Program-made: the position numbers and the translations under genes | DNA from: Allopusillimonas ginsengisoli | Lineage (GTDB): Bacteria; Pseudomonadota; Gammaproteobacteria; Burkholderiales; Burkholderiaceae_B | Assembly: GCA_005239165.1 (NCBI GenBank) | Contig: RAPG01000001.1 | Span: 62,001-126,000 of the forward strand | Length of the DNA stretch: 64,000 nucleotides | Reading direction: 5' to 3' | In this document: positions 29,566 through 39,296 of the stretch, piece by piece | How the letters are laid out: the number at the start of each line of letters is the position of its first letter | Position numbering within the stretch: position 1 is the stretch's first letter | Notes under the pieces: generated by a model | Told to the model about the DNA's origin: nothing | The model's database searches: none | The model's input: only the letters and a program-made list of their open reading frames with translations

Positions 29566-30619
29566 GTACCTGCGGGTGATACGCCGGAGGTTCAGGGGCG
29601 ATTGACAAGCCAAACATGTGCCAGTACACCCACAAATTGAAAATAAGCGCGACGGGCAAGGCAATAACACTTGCCGCGAGCACCAACCGCAACGACTCGA
29701 CCGATGCCGCTGCATCCCAGATAGTGATGTTATCAAGGACGAGATAAGGGAAAAAGCTGTAGCAAAGCCCACTTAGCAGAACCACAAACACCAGCACAGT
29801 CAGCATAAACGGAAGCGCCGTGTTGCGGTAACTGCTGTGCATAGCCCGCTGCAGACACATCTCTATTGCCACAAAACTAGCCAGCAGTACGGCCCACAAT
29901 GCCAGCACCACCATGCCATCCAGCCCTTCGCTCCACTTAAGGAAGACGCCCGGGTTGGCGAAGGCAAGCACAACCGTCACCCCCACCGCCCCCGCAGCAG
30001 TCCAGCGCACCGCCCTGCGTCCCCACCATGCTGCACGAATGCGCAGTTCGCCACCCACCCGCATGATGAGCCAGCTAGCCCCCAGCAGACAGTATGCAGA
30101 CACCGCACAAAGGCCTACGAAGCTGGAAAAACCCACATAAGTATCACCCGCGCGGTAAGACACCACGATCTGCCCAAGCAGAAAGCCGTGGGACAACGCC
30201 GTCAACAATGAACCAAGTGCAAAACCAACAAGCCAGCGCGACTGCAGAGGCTGGGACGCACGCATGCGCATTTCAAAGCAGACCGAGCGCAGCAGCGTGC
30301 CCAGAGCCAGTGCGCAGAGCGGCGCATAAAGCTGACCCATGACTGGACCCCAAGCCCGGGGAAATGCCGCAACAAAGAGACCCAGACCCAGAAAAAGCCA
30401 GAACTCATTGGCGTCGCGCCAGGGGCTAAGCAAACCCAGCATGCGGGGTCGCAGGCTGGCCGGCGCAAACAGGACGAGACACCCTACTCCAATGTCAAAG
30501 CCATCAAGCACGGCGGCGGCAACGATAATGGCGTAAAACAGTGCAATGAATACCAGCGGCATCCAGAAGCCGGGGTCTTCGACCCCAAACCCAAGGGCCA
30601 TAGCCAGCGCATCTATCAT
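29540..30619 (-). CDS. Cytochrome bd-type oxidase subunit II-like protein (CydB family)
   Basis: A 359-residue membrane protein with about eight segments and the CydB N-terminal signature: AVLDGFDIGVGCLVLF (about residues 36-51), then SPWRDANEFWLFLG, the WDGNxVWL-like motif. CydB is the second subunit of quinol oxidase bd. The start overlaps the stop of subunit I by four bases (ATGA), so the two are co-translated. Because the partner lacks heme ligands, oxidase activity should not be assumed. Confidence 0.8.
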   Translation of the reverse strand: MIDALAMALGFGVEDPGFWMPLVFIALFYAIIVAAAVLDGFDIGVGCLVLFAPASLRPRMLGLLSPWRDANEFWLFLGLGLFVAAFPRAWGPVMGQLYAPLCALALGTLLRSVCFEMRMRASQPLQSRWLVGFALGSLLTALSHGFLLGQIVVSYRAGDTYVGFSSFVGLCAVSAYCLLGASWLIMRVGGELRIRAAWWGRRAVRWTAAGAVGVTVVLAFANPGVFLKWSEGLDGMVVLALWAVLLASFVAIEMCLQRAMHSSYRNTALPFMLTVLVFVVLLSGLCYSFFPYLVLDNITIWDAAASVESLRLVLAASVIALPVALIFNLWVYWHMFGLSIAPEPPAYHPQVLKPDSKEA

Positions 30620-31956
30620 GCCCGCCCCCTATGCCGGGCTACCGGCACCACCCCATAGCGGGACACATGGCGCAGCATGGCAAAAAACCCGACAAAAAAC
30701 AGCCCGTAAAACAACATATAGGCTACATAGGATATGGCCAGAACGGTAAAAGAGGTGTCACCCGCGATTTCGCTGACCGTAATGGTGCCGTTGACCGCAT
30801 ACGGATAGGCACCCAGCAACACATAAACCAGGCCCGCAATCAGCATGACCCAGCCAGAACAGCCCATGCCCACCAGTACCCGGCGCCACAGGCGCGAAAG
30901 CGCACTGGCGCTATAGCCGACCCGGCGGGCTCGCCACAGAGTGATCCACGCAACCACCCCCATCAACAGACCGGCCAGAGCGGCCAGACGAAATGACCAG
31001 AATATGGCCGGCACCGGCGGGGACATGCCGCCGAACTGATCAAGACCACGCAATTTACCGTGGGCATCGCGACCCAGCCAGGCGTCTCCGGCACCAGACC
31101 ATACCCAGGCCGAGCGATTGGCCGCATGGTCAGTATCTGGCCAGGCAAACAATACGATTTCGGAATCAGCTCCGCTATGCCAATAGGCAGCTGCGGCTGC
31201 TGCCTTGGCAGGCTGGTATTGAGCGGTTACCTGGCCTGCTCCGCCCAGGGCAACAGCCTGCAGCACAATACACACGGCCGCAACTTTGACCGCAAAGCGA
31301 AACGCCACCTGGCTGCTTTCGTCGCAAGGCGTGCGCAGCGCCTGGGCCGCCACCACCCCCATGACCAGAAAAGCCGATGTCAGCGCGCTACCCAGCAGAA
31401 AAAGTGCGGCGTACCAAGGCAACGCCGGGTTAAAGATGACGCGAACCCAGTCAGTGACACGATAAGCATCATTAACCAGCTCGGCCCCAACCGGCACATG
31501 CGACCATGACACCAGCACAAGCAGCCAGAACGCCATGACTGTGGCACCGAGGGCTACCATACAGACCACAACGGCATGTACTTTCGGCGCAAGCCTGCGT
31601 TCACCAAACAGCATGGCCCCGAGAAAACATGATTTAAAAATGAATACCGACAGAATGCCTGCAGCCAGCAAAGGCCCGGCCACGTCGCCGATTTTCGCCA
31701 TTAGCCCCGGCCACAGGCTGCCAAGCTGGATCAGCACCGGCAAGCTGGCTGCAAAGCTGAGAATGAAGGCCAGAGCGAATATACGCACCCAGAACCTGTA
31801 GGCACCGGTGTACGGCGCAGGGGACGCCAACAGGCTGCGAACGCGAAAATAGGCCAGCATCCAGGCGAGCCCGAGTTCCAGTGCCAGAAACATCAGCATG
31901 AAACCCAGACTGGAAAAAAACTGGATCTGTGACAACCACAGGGTCGAGTACGTCAT
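30616..31956 (-). CDS. Cytochrome bd subunit I-like protein without heme ligands (CydA family)
   Basis: A 446-residue membrane protein with the CydA layout, but the heme-binding residues are gone. By gap-free comparison with recalled E. coli CydA around each motif, His19 is Met20, His186 is Leu185, Met393 is Ala325, Glu99 is Ala99, and the GRQPW motif reads GAYPY. Neighbouring positions (LSxxQF, GE/DRL, NPVG-like PVGAEL, FxFR) remain recognisable, so the family assignment is sound. The start ATG at 31956 (MTYSTLWLSQIQF) is chosen over the longer frame. It heads a two-gene unit with a CydB-like partner. It may be an inactive paralogue, a scaffold, or use other cofactors. Confidence 0.75.
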   Translation of the reverse strand: MTYSTLWLSQIQFFSSLGFMLMFLALELGLAWMLAYFRVRSLLASPAPYTGAYRFWVRIFALAFILSFAASLPVLIQLGSLWPGLMAKIGDVAGPLLAAGILSVFIFKSCFLGAMLFGERRLAPKVHAVVVCMVALGATVMAFWLLVLVSWSHVPVGAELVNDAYRVTDWVRVIFNPALPWYAALFLLGSALTSAFLVMGVVAAQALRTPCDESSQVAFRFAVKVAAVCIVLQAVALGGAGQVTAQYQPAKAAAAAAYWHSGADSEIVLFAWPDTDHAANRSAWVWSGAGDAWLGRDAHGKLRGLDQFGGMSPPVPAIFWSFRLAALAGLLMGVVAWITLWRARRVGYSASALSRLWRRVLVGMGCSGWVMLIAGLVYVLLGAYPYAVNGTITVSEIAGDTSFTVLAISYVAYMLFYGLFFVGFFAMLRHVSRYGVVPVARHRGRA

Positions 31957-32083
31957 AATGTCCGCTAGTTTAGAGCGAGTTGGCAATTTGTAAACCCGCC
32001 TGGGCAGCAAAATTTCGGGAACATGGCAAAATGCTTACTTCGCCAGTGTTTCCTGTGCCGGTGTTTCCTGTTTAGTGTTTTCT

Positions 32084-33850
32084 ATGACAACCACGTCCAT
32101 TCCTGCTCCACCTTCCAATTTTCTGCGCACCATCATCGACAACGATCTGGCGCAAGATCGCTATCATGGCAAGCGCTGGGCGGGCCGCCCCGGGCCCGCA
32201 GCGGTCCATGAGCAGGCTGCGCCCGACACGGCGCGCATCCGCACTCGCTTCCCGCCCGAGCCCAATGGCTATCTGCATATAGGCCATGCCAAAAGCATCT
32301 GTCTCAATTTTGGTCTGGCAACCGACTACCAGGGCGCCTGCCACCTGCGGTTTGATGACACCAACCCCGAAAAAGAAGAAGACGAATACGTCAAAGCCAT
32401 CGTCGAAATGGTCAAATGGCTGGGTTTTGACTGGCAGTATGGCGACGAAAACAACTGCTACTTCGCCAGCGATTACTTCCAGTACATGTTCAGCTTCGCC
32501 GAGGCGCTGGTGCAGGCAGGCCATGCCTATGTCGACGAACAAAGTGCCGATGAGATCCGGGCCAATCGGGGAACCCTTACCGAAAAAGGCAAAAACTCAC
32601 CCTGGCGTGACCGCCCCGCCCAAGAGTCGCTGCGGCTGCTGAGCGAAATGCGCGACGGCAAGCACCCCGACGGCAGCATGTGCCTGCGTGCGCGCATTGA
32701 CATGGGTTCGCCCAACATCAATATGCGCGACCCGGTGATGTACCGCATACGGCACGTACCACACCACCGTACGGGTGACGCCTGGTGTATTTACCCCATG
32801 TACTCCTGGGCGCACCCCGTAGAAGATGCCCTTGAACGCATCACGCACAGCATCTGCACACTCGAATTCGAAGACCAGCGCCCTTTCTACGACTGGATAC
32901 TCAACCGTCTGGCCGAACTTGGCCAGCTGGCTGAGCCCCTGCCCCGGCAGATAGAATTCGCACGCCTGCACCTCAGTTATGTTGTGACCAGCAAGCGCAA
33001 GCTGTTGCAACTGGTACGCGAAGGGCACGTCCAGGGCTGGGACGATCCGCGCATGCCAACGCTGGCCGGTCTTCGGCGGCGGGGCTACACGCCCGCGTCC
33101 ATTCGGCTGTTTTGTGAGCGGCTGGGCGTTTCCAAGGCTGACTCCCGCATTGACTACAGCGTGCTCGAGCAGGCCCTGCGTGACGACCTCGATCCCATCG
33201 CACTGCGCTCCGTGGCTGTTCTTGACCCACTGAAACTGATCATTACCAATTATCCTGAGGGCCAGACCGAGCTCTGCAGCGCGCCGCGTAACCCGCACGA
33301 CCCCACTGCGGGCCGTCGCGAGTTCCCGCTTTCGCGCGAGCTCTGGATCGAGCGTGAAGATTTCCGCGAAGACCCGCCCAAAAAATACTTCAGGCTGTTT
33401 CCCGGTAACATGGTCAGGCTCAAGTACGGGTACATTGTGCGTTGCACAGGCTGCGTCAAGAACGATAGCGGCGAGATCACCGAGGTGCACGCAGAATACC
33501 TGCCCGATACCAAAAGCGGCACACCAGGCTCAGATTCAGTCAAGGTCAAAGGCAACATTACCTGGGTCAGCGCGGCTCATGCCGTGCAGGCCGAAATCCG
33601 ACTCTATGACCGCCTGTTTTCCGACCCTCATCCAGACGCCGGCGACAAAGACTTTCTCTTGACGCTTAACCCCGACTCCTGCCAGGTCATTCAGGGCTGG
33701 ATTGAACCGGGTACAGCCACGACCGAAGACATCCCGTTGCAGTTTGAGCGCATAGGGTATTTTGTGGCCGATCGCAATGACTCGACCGCGCAAAAACCCG
33801 TGCTTAACCGGGCAGTAACACTTAAAGACTCCTGGGCCCAGAAAAAGTGA
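32084..33850 (+). CDS. glnS: Glutaminyl-tRNA synthetase
   Basis: A 588-residue class I aminoacyl-tRNA synthetase charging tRNA-Gln. RFPPEPNGYLHIGHAKS holds the HIGH motif and VTSKRKL the KMSKS-like loop; the catalytic domain is followed by the two-barrel anticodon-binding domain, complete to the C-terminus. The ATG at 32084 (MTTTSIP) is preferred; an in-frame ATG three codons upstream also exists. The leader contains GTGTTTCCTGT twice and a third, partial copy just before the start. Confidence 0.95.
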   Translation: MTTTSIPAPPSNFLRTIIDNDLAQDRYHGKRWAGRPGPAAVHEQAAPDTARIRTRFPPEPNGYLHIGHAKSICLNFGLATDYQGACHLRFDDTNPEKEEDEYVKAIVEMVKWLGFDWQYGDENNCYFASDYFQYMFSFAEALVQAGHAYVDEQSADEIRANRGTLTEKGKNSPWRDRPAQESLRLLSEMRDGKHPDGSMCLRARIDMGSPNINMRDPVMYRIRHVPHHRTGDAWCIYPMYSWAHPVEDALERITHSICTLEFEDQRPFYDWILNRLAELGQLAEPLPRQIEFARLHLSYVVTSKRKLLQLVREGHVQGWDDPRMPTLAGLRRRGYTPASIRLFCERLGVSKADSRIDYSVLEQALRDDLDPIALRSVAVLDPLKLIITNYPEGQTELCSAPRNPHDPTAGRREFPLSRELWIEREDFREDPPKKYFRLFPGNMVRLKYGYIVRCTGCVKNDSGEITEVHAEYLPDTKSGTPGSDSVKVKGNITWVSAAHAVQAEIRLYDRLFSDPHPDAGDKDFLLTLNPDSCQVIQGWIEPGTATTEDIPLQFERIGYFVADRNDSTAQKPVLNRAVTLKDSWAQKK

Positions 33851-33890
33851 GCGCACCGGGTTTTCCTGACAATCTATTCACGAGAAGGCA

Positions 33891-34760
33891 GTGAGCGAAT
33901 CTACCAGAAAACGAAAAGGCCAGCCGGCGCTTGATTTCAAGAGCGCCACCCTCTATGCCGTGCGGGTCGTGCTGAACAGCCACGACATTGACACGCTTGT
34001 CGCAGCACTCGACATACGCATGCGTGACGCAGGGTCTTTTTTCGAGCATGAGCCCGTTGTAATCGATTCGACGGCAGTCGAACAACGCATAGACTGGAGC
34101 GCCCTGCTGCAGGCATTACAAGGGCACAATCTGCACCCTGTTGGTGTTGTGGCCACGGGCGACAACCTCGAGGGCGCACAACAAGCGGGGCTGACCGCTG
34201 TAGACTTGGCCAACCCGGTGCCACGGCCCACCAGCACGCCGGCACCCGACTCTGAGGTTCCAGTGGTAGCGCCCCCACCTGCCGGGCAAGACAAGCCCAA
34301 ACAGGCCGCTTCCAAAAGATCGCCAGACAGCCCGGCGGCTGACGACGCAAAAACTGCAGCCAAGACGCCTGAAGACAACAAGGCCGAACCAGCCCGGCAA
34401 TTGTCACTACCCGAGATTGCGCCGGCGGCCATGGTTATTAATCGTCCGCTGCGCTCAGGCCAGCGTATTTACGCCCGCGACACCGACCTCATCATTATTG
34501 GCGTCGTCAGCCAGGGTGCCGAGGTTATTGCTGATGGCAACATTCATGTATACGGCCCTCTGCGCGGCAAGGCTATGGCCGGGGCACGCGGCGATACCCG
34601 GGCACGCATCTTCACTACCCAGCTTGACCCCGAACTTCTAGCCATTGCGGGGGTGTATCGGGTGATCGAAACCAGACTGGACGATTCGCTGAAAAATCAG
34701 CCTGCCATCATCCAGCTTGACGAAGATGATGCATTACATATCACGGCTCTGGGCAAGTAA
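33891..34760 (+). CDS. minC: Septum site-determining protein MinC
   Basis: A 289-residue division inhibitor. The N-terminal MinC domain (residues 1-110) and the C-terminal beta-helix domain ([47 protein letters not shown]) are joined by a Pro/Ala/Lys-rich linker at about 115-175, longer than in E. coli MinC. MinC blocks FtsZ rings away from midcell. The start is GTG, with AGAAGG five nucleotides upstream. First gene of minCDE. Confidence 0.94.
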   Translation: MSESTRKRKGQPALDFKSATLYAVRVVLNSHDIDTLVAALDIRMRDAGSFFEHEPVVIDSTAVEQRIDWSALLQALQGHNLHPVGVVATGDNLEGAQQAGLTAVDLANPVPRPTSTPAPDSEVPVVAPPPAGQDKPKQAASKRSPDSPAADDAKTAAKTPEDNKAEPARQLSLPEIAPAAMVINRPLRSGQRIYARDTDLIIIGVVSQGAEVIADGNIHVYGPLRGKAMAGARGDTRARIFTTQLDPELLAIAGVYRVIETRLDDSLKNQPAIIQLDEDDALHITALGK

Positions 34761-34873
34761 CAGAAATTGTTTTGTTGCCAGAATTCTTTAAATTAGTGCA
34801 AACCTAGACCGTATCGTCGGTGTTATGCATTACGATTACGTGTTTATCTAAACCAATAAGGAACTCTATCGTC

Positions 34874-35689
34874 ATGGCGCGAATTGTTGTGGTGACTTCC
34901 GGCAAAGGCGGGGTGGGCAAAACAACCACCAGCGCAAGTTTTTCTGCAGGGTTGGCGATGCGTGGCCACAAAACCGTGGTCATTGACTTTGACGTCGGCC
35001 TGCGCAACCTCGACCTCATTATGGGCTGCGAGCGACGTGTCGTGTACGACTTCGTTAACGTTATTCAGGGCGAAGCCACGCTTAACCAGGCTTTGATCCG
35101 TGACAAGCAGCTCGAAAACCTGTTTATTCTGCCTGCTTCGCAAACACGAGACAAAGATGCTCTCACCAAGGAGGGTGTTGAAAAAACCCTGAAAGATCTC
35201 GGTGAAATGGGTTTCGAGTACATTGTCTGCGACTCGCCTGCCGGTATCGAAACCGGTGCCCTCATGGCCTCTTATTTTGCCGATGATGCACTGGTGGTAA
35301 CCAACCCCGAAGTGTCTTCGGTACGAGACTCTGACCGTATTCTGGGCATATTGTCCGCCAAGTCACGTCGCGCCGAGCAAAGCGAAGAGCCTATCAAAGA
35401 GTACCTTCTGCTTACGCGCTACAACGCCAAACGCGTGGCCGAAGGTGAAATGCTTTCACTGCAAGATATCGAAGACATCCTGCGCATCAAGCTTCTGGGC
35501 GTCATCCCTGAGTCTGAGTCTGTACTGCAGGCATCCAACCAGGGCATTCCCGCCATCCATCTGCGCGAAAGCGAGGTGGCCCTGGCCTATCAGGATGCCA
35601 TCTCACGCTATCTGGGCGAAGAAAAGCCCATGCGCTATGTTGATTACGCAAAACCCGGGCTGTTCAAGCGCCTGTTCGGGGGGAAATAA
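34874..35689 (+). CDS. minD: Septum site-determining ATPase MinD
   Basis: A 271-residue ParA-type ATPase that recruits MinC to the membrane. Deviant Walker [10 protein letters not shown] at 10-18, [18 protein letters not shown], and the C-terminal amphipathic membrane-targeting helix [17 protein letters not shown] lies ten bases before the ATG at 34874; an in-frame earlier start lacks homology. It is separated from minC by 113 bases with an AT-rich stretch that may hold its own promoter. Confidence 0.96.
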   Translation: MARIVVVTSGKGGVGKTTTSASFSAGLAMRGHKTVVIDFDVGLRNLDLIMGCERRVVYDFVNVIQGEATLNQALIRDKQLENLFILPASQTRDKDALTKEGVEKTLKDLGEMGFEYIVCDSPAGIETGALMASYFADDALVVTNPEVSSVRDSDRILGILSAKSRRAEQSEEPIKEYLLLTRYNAKRVAEGEMLSLQDIEDILRIKLLGVIPESESVLQASNQGIPAIHLRESEVALAYQDAISRYLGEEKPMRYVDYAKPGLFKRLFGGK

Positions 35690-35691
35690 GT

Positions 35692-35949
35692 ATGTCTTTG
35701 CTAGATTTTTTTCGCGGCCAAAAGAAGACCTCCGCCAGCGTCGCCCGTGACCGTCTTCAGCTCATTCTGATCAATGAACGGGGTGACGGCATCACACCAG
35801 ACTATCTTCCTCGGCTTCAGAAAGAACTGGTTGAAGTAATCTCGCGCTACGTAAAGATCAATCCGGACGATATTAAAGTCAATCTCGACCGGCAAGATTC
35901 TCTCGAAATTCTCGAGGTCAAGATCGAGATGCCCCAGGTCGAACGATAA
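35692..35949 (+). CDS. minE: Cell division topological specificity factor MinE
   Basis: An 85-residue MinE: N-terminal membrane and MinD-binding part ([26 protein letters not shown]), then the topological domain. It stimulates MinD ATPase and drives pole-to-pole oscillation. It begins two bases after the minD stop, and a strong terminator closes the operon 42 bases after it. Confidence 0.95.
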   Translation: MSLLDFFRGQKKTSASVARDRLQLILINERGDGITPDYLPRLQKELVEVISRYVKINPDDIKVNLDRQDSLEILEVKIEMPQVER

Positions 35950-35990
35950 CTGCATCAAAGGTGGGGCCGCCAGGCCTTGCCGGCAATAAG

Positions 35991-36014
35991 AATGCCCGCG
36001 CAAGCGGGCATTTT
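35991..36014 (+). terminator. Intrinsic terminator of the minCDE operon
   Basis: Nine-base perfect stem AATGCCCGC (35991-35999) and GCGGGCATT (36004-36012) with GCAA tetraloop, ending in TTTT. Confidence 0.9.
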
Positions 36015-36090
36015 GACGTTGTGGTGACTATGGCGGCAAACTGAACCCGTCTGCACTAGGGCTAACCACAGCAAGTGGCAACCCGTTACA

Positions 36091-36396
36091 TCAAACTATT
36101 GCTTGCAGGCCCTTGTCGGCAAGAAGGTTTAGCAACTTGAGCGCCGGCCCTGCTGGCTGGGTGTCACCCTGCTCCCACTTACGCACCGTAGACGCCGTCG
36201 TGTGCAGATGCAGCGCAAACACTGGCTGGCTGAAATTAAGCGTTTCGCGCAGCTGCTTTATGTCGGCCGCACTGAACTTGCGCACCGGTGGTGGACAAAT
36301 AGCGTCAAATTGCCGCATTGTTACCTTACCGATCACGCCAGCATCGTATAGCGCGGCCATATCGCCACGCAAGGACTTAATGAGTTTGCTTGCCAC
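36091..36396 (-). CDS. Orphan XRE/HTH antitoxin-like regulator
   Basis: A 101-residue protein with an N-terminal helix pair (DMAALYDAGVIGKVTMRQFDAICPPPVRKF) and a C-terminal Xre-type HTH (SAADIKQLRETLNFSQPVFALHLHTTASTVRKWEQGDTQPAGPALKLL). This is the layout of antitoxins paired with RelE-like toxins of the type that lie upstream and overlap. The longer frame begins with a TTG at 36408; the GTG at 36396 has GAGG six bases upstream and is preferred. The expected upstream toxin is present only as a remnant. It may now act only as an autorepressor or solitary regulator. Confidence 0.75.
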   Translation of the reverse strand: MASKLIKSLRGDMAALYDAGVIGKVTMRQFDAICPPPVRKFSAADIKQLRETLNFSQPVFALHLHTTASTVRKWEQGDTQPAGPALKLLNLLADKGLQAIV

Positions 36397-36490
36397 AACA
36401 TACCTCAAGTAAAACGCCTGTCTGCAGTGCTTTGGTCACGTCATCTGCCGATAGCAATGTCTGATACCCACCACTTTTGCCAGCACTTTA
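36379..36490 (-). pseudogene. RelE-like toxin remnant
   Basis: In the frame overlapping the antitoxin start, a short stretch reads GKSGGYQTLLSADD then VTKALQTGVLLEV and stops at 36379. GKSGGY-T is the middle-motif style of RelE-like toxins that pair with this antitoxin type, while ADD..KAL..G.L.EV matches their C-terminal end; the core between them appears deleted, and a stop at 36490 cuts off the N-terminal half. The match is from memory of the family and is short, so moderately uncertain. Confidence 0.5.
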
Positions 36491-36548
36491 CCATCATCTG
36501 GACCTCTCCGTGTTAGAGCCGATAAAGGATCATAAGTCGCACCAGCCG

Positions 36549-37544
36549 CTAGTCCATTTTTGCGCCTGACATCTTGATGAGTTCACCGTAACGCGTGAGT
36601 TCACTTTCCATAAAAGCTGAAAACTGTTCGGCGGTTTGCGCCTCAGGCACCTGAGCGCCCATGGTTTCCAACCGCACTTTCATATCCGGGCCTTGAACCA
36701 CATCATTGATTTCTCGGTTCAGATATGCGATCACATCAGCAGGCGTTCCAGCGGGTGCCACAATGCCGTACCAAGCTGATGCATACATGCCTTCCAAGCC
36801 TTGTTCTTTGAAGGTAGGGACATCGGGCAACGCGGCCACGCGTGTTTGCGACGCCACTGCCAAGGCTCGCAAGGCACCGCTCTTTACCTGTGAAACCGAA
36901 CCAGTATCGATCATGAAGTCAAATTGACCCGCCAATAGATCGGACACGGCGGGGCCGCTGCCCTTGTAAGGAATATGCACAACGTCGATATTGGTCAGAT
37001 GTTTCAATAGCGATGCAGCTAAATGTTGCGAAGAACCTACACCAGCTGAACCGTAATTCAAACGGCCTGGATTGGCTTTCGCTGCTTCAAGTAATTCATT
37101 AAATGTGTGATATTTGGAGTCTTTATTAACTTCCAACACATTTGGGATAGACGCCACAAATGCCACCGGCGCAAAATCACTTTTAGGCTTGAAACCCAAT
37201 TGCTTATACAAATGAGGGCTGGCAGCGTTAGTGGAGCTGGTCGCCATAAGTAGGGTGTAACCGTCCGCTTTTGCTCGTACAAATGCTGCTGTGCCTATAT
37301 TACCGCCCGCACCCGCATGGTTCTCAACAATGACAGGCTGCCCGACACGTTCGCCCAAGCTCTTGGCAATGAATCGTCCCAGCACATCAGTAGCGCCACC
37401 TGGTGCCCAAGGTACGACGAGCTTGATCGGATGATCGGGAAATGCCGCAAAGGCGGAAGACAGTGTAATGCCGAACAACCCGGTGCTTACAGCACCAAGT
37501 ACGATCATTCGCTTGCATATTTTTAATACTGATTTATTTATCAT
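36549..37544 (-). CDS. Bug-family tripartite tricarboxylate receptor (second copy of the module)
   Basis: A 331-residue periplasmic binding protein with signal peptide (to about FAAFA, residue 34). FPDHPIKLVVPWAPGGATDVLGR, VENHAGAGGNIGT, YGSAGVGSSQHLA and the two beta-strand-linked loops are Bug/TctC hallmarks. Such receptors capture carboxylates for TctAB permeases, or act as solitary sensors. No TctA/TctB gene is in the window. It is the last gene of a four-gene unit RraA-Bug-RraA-Bug and is visibly AT-richer than the surroundings. Confidence 0.88.
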   Translation of the reverse strand: MINKSVLKICKRMIVLGAVSTGLFGITLSSAFAAFPDHPIKLVVPWAPGGATDVLGRFIAKSLGERVGQPVIVENHAGAGGNIGTAAFVRAKADGYTLLMATSSTNAASPHLYKQLGFKPKSDFAPVAFVASIPNVLEVNKDSKYHTFNELLEAAKANPGRLNYGSAGVGSSQHLAASLLKHLTNIDVVHIPYKGSGPAVSDLLAGQFDFMIDTGSVSQVKSGALRALAVASQTRVAALPDVPTFKEQGLEGMYASAWYGIVAPAGTPADVIAYLNREINDVVQGPDMKVRLETMGAQVPEAQTAEQFSAFMESELTRYGELIKMSGAKMD

Positions 37545-37599
37545 AACAACATGATCCTATTCTCTGAAAATGATAATCACGATTGATTACTCATGCGTG

Positions 37600-38256
37600 T
37601 TAAACAAGTTGCGCCTTAAGCGCATCATCTATCCAAGAGTCGTCATAGACGCCTTTGGCGATTCCTGCCAATACACGCGTTTCCGCGGCAATCCTGTCGC
37701 GGCTAATTGTGGCCACCTGTTCAGCCTGTCCCCGAGGAATGAAAACTACGCCGTCGCAGTCTCCAACCACAATATCGCCGGGACTTACTACACATCCATC
37801 GATGGACACCGGAACTTCTTGCTCGCCCGGTCCGTTCTTCAGAGGCCCCTGATGTGTAACGCCTTTGCAATAGCACGGAAAATTATGAGTCTTGAAAGCA
37901 TCGCTATCCCGTATGGCTCCATCGATAACAAATCCTGCTACGCTGCGCATCTTGGCAGCGGTCATCATAATTTCTCCAACCAATGCACGCTCAGTGACAC
38001 CTCCACCGTCCACGACTAGCACTTGGCCGGGCTTGATTTTTCGCAGTGCGTCATGAATGTACAGGTTATCGCCCGGTCGCACCTTTACCGTATAAGCCAC
38101 ACCCACCAGATCTCCACTAGCGTGTCGTGGAGCAAGCGTGTGTGCTCCAACGATTCTGCGCATTGAATCACTAATAATCGAAGAGGGAATTCCCTCGAAT
38201 AACTTAACCAGAGGATCCATTGAAGTGTTTTCCATAAATGTATCTAAACGAGTCAT
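37600..38256 (-). CDS. RraA-family aldolase/decarboxylase-like protein (second copy)
   Basis: A 218-residue RraA-fold protein. The VIDGAIRDSDA segment keeps the Arg-Asp pair used by 4-hydroxy-4-methyl-2-oxoglutarate/4-carboxy-4-hydroxy-2-oxoadipate aldolases, and PGDIVVGDCDGVVFIP is the second hallmark. In such enzymes this fold cleaves 2-oxo-hydroxy acids or decarboxylates oxaloacetate. The start is the ATG at 38256; a longer frame overlaps the upstream Bug gene. It begins two bases after that Bug stop, so it is translated with it. Confidence 0.82.
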   Translation of the reverse strand: MTRLDTFMENTSMDPLVKLFEGIPSSIISDSMRRIVGAHTLAPRHASGDLVGVAYTVKVRPGDNLYIHDALRKIKPGQVLVVDGGGVTERALVGEIMMTAAKMRSVAGFVIDGAIRDSDAFKTHNFPCYCKGVTHQGPLKNGPGEQEVPVSIDGCVVSPGDIVVGDCDGVVFIPRGQAEQVATISRDRIAAETRVLAGIAKGVYDDSWIDDALKAQLV

Positions 38257-38258
38257 GA

Positions 38259-39257
38259 TTAATCTACTTTCGCGCCGGACTTCTGAACAACATCGGTCCA
38301 AACAGGTGCTTCCTTAGCAATAAAGTCAGTAAACTGCTGCGCCGAGCCAGATACATCTGATGAACCCATTTTCTGCAAGGCTTCAACTGCACGTGGCGAA
38401 TGCAAGGCCAAGTTAACTGCCTTGTTCAGCAGCTCAACAACTGGTCTGGGAGTCTCGGATGGAGCAAAAACGCCATACCAGTTTTCAATTACAAAATCGG
38501 GAAATCCGGATTCCACCATAGTCGGAACATCAGGCAACACCTCGATGCGGTTTTGACTGGTGGTAGCCAAAGGTCGCACTGCACCAGACTTGACATGGGG
38601 AAGCAATACCGTAGTCGTCTCAAAAGCAATCGGTACATGCCCAGCAATCACGTCACTCAATGCAGGGCCTTGCCCGCGATATGGAACATGAAGCATTTCG
38701 ACGGATTTGCTTTGCTTGATCATCTCACCGGCCAGATGCTGGGGGCTGCCACTGCCGCCTGATGCGAAGCTATACTTTTGTGGATCTTTCTTTAGCGCAT
38801 CCAGCAGTTCAGCAGGTGTGGTGGCACTCATCGCCTTAGGATTGACGTAAAGCACCAGAGGCACTGCCGCTACTTCCGCTATGGGAACCAGACTTTTCAT
38901 CGGATCTAGTCGCAGATTGTAAAGATTACGATTGATAACGACACCGGTATTGTTTCCCAGAAGCAGCGTGCAGCCATCAGGTTTGGCGCGGCCCACAAAT
39001 TCCGTTCCAATGTTGCTGCTCGCCCCGGGCTTATTGTCCACGATTACTGGAACGCCCAGGTGCTCTTGCATGCTAGGCGAAAGCATACGGGCGAGAATAT
39101 CCGTGGTACCGCCAGGCGGGTAAGGCGAGACTATTATCACGCTGTTACAATCGAGTTTCTGCGCTCCTGCAGTCCCACCAATCATCATCGCAATGGCCGC
39201 CAACACAGTCGCCTGCCAACACTTTTTCGCATTTCTTTGTAATCTTGTCTGTTTCAT
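38259..39257 (-). CDS. Bug-family tripartite tricarboxylate receptor (first copy of the module)
   Basis: A 332-residue periplasmic receptor with signal peptide (to about GGTAGAQ, residue 33), SPYPPGGTTDILARMLS, VDNKPGASSNIGTEFV and FASGGSGSPQHLAGEM. GGAGATAACA precedes the ATG. It differs clearly in sequence from the other Bug in the unit, so the pair is an old duplication or two separate acquisitions. The ligand is probably a di- or tricarboxylate, by family. Confidence 0.88.
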   Translation of the reverse strand: MKQTRLQRNAKKCWQATVLAAIAMMIGGTAGAQKLDCNSVIIVSPYPPGGTTDILARMLSPSMQEHLGVPVIVDNKPGASSNIGTEFVGRAKPDGCTLLLGNNTGVVINRNLYNLRLDPMKSLVPIAEVAAVPLVLYVNPKAMSATTPAELLDALKKDPQKYSFASGGSGSPQHLAGEMIKQSKSVEMLHVPYRGQGPALSDVIAGHVPIAFETTTVLLPHVKSGAVRPLATTSQNRIEVLPDVPTMVESGFPDFVIENWYGVFAPSETPRPVVELLNKAVNLALHSPRAVEALQKMGSSDVSGSAQQFTDFIAKEAPVWTDVVQKSGAKVD

Positions 39258-39296
39258 TGTTATCTCCGTTTTATTGTTTGTGAAAACTTGCCGGTG

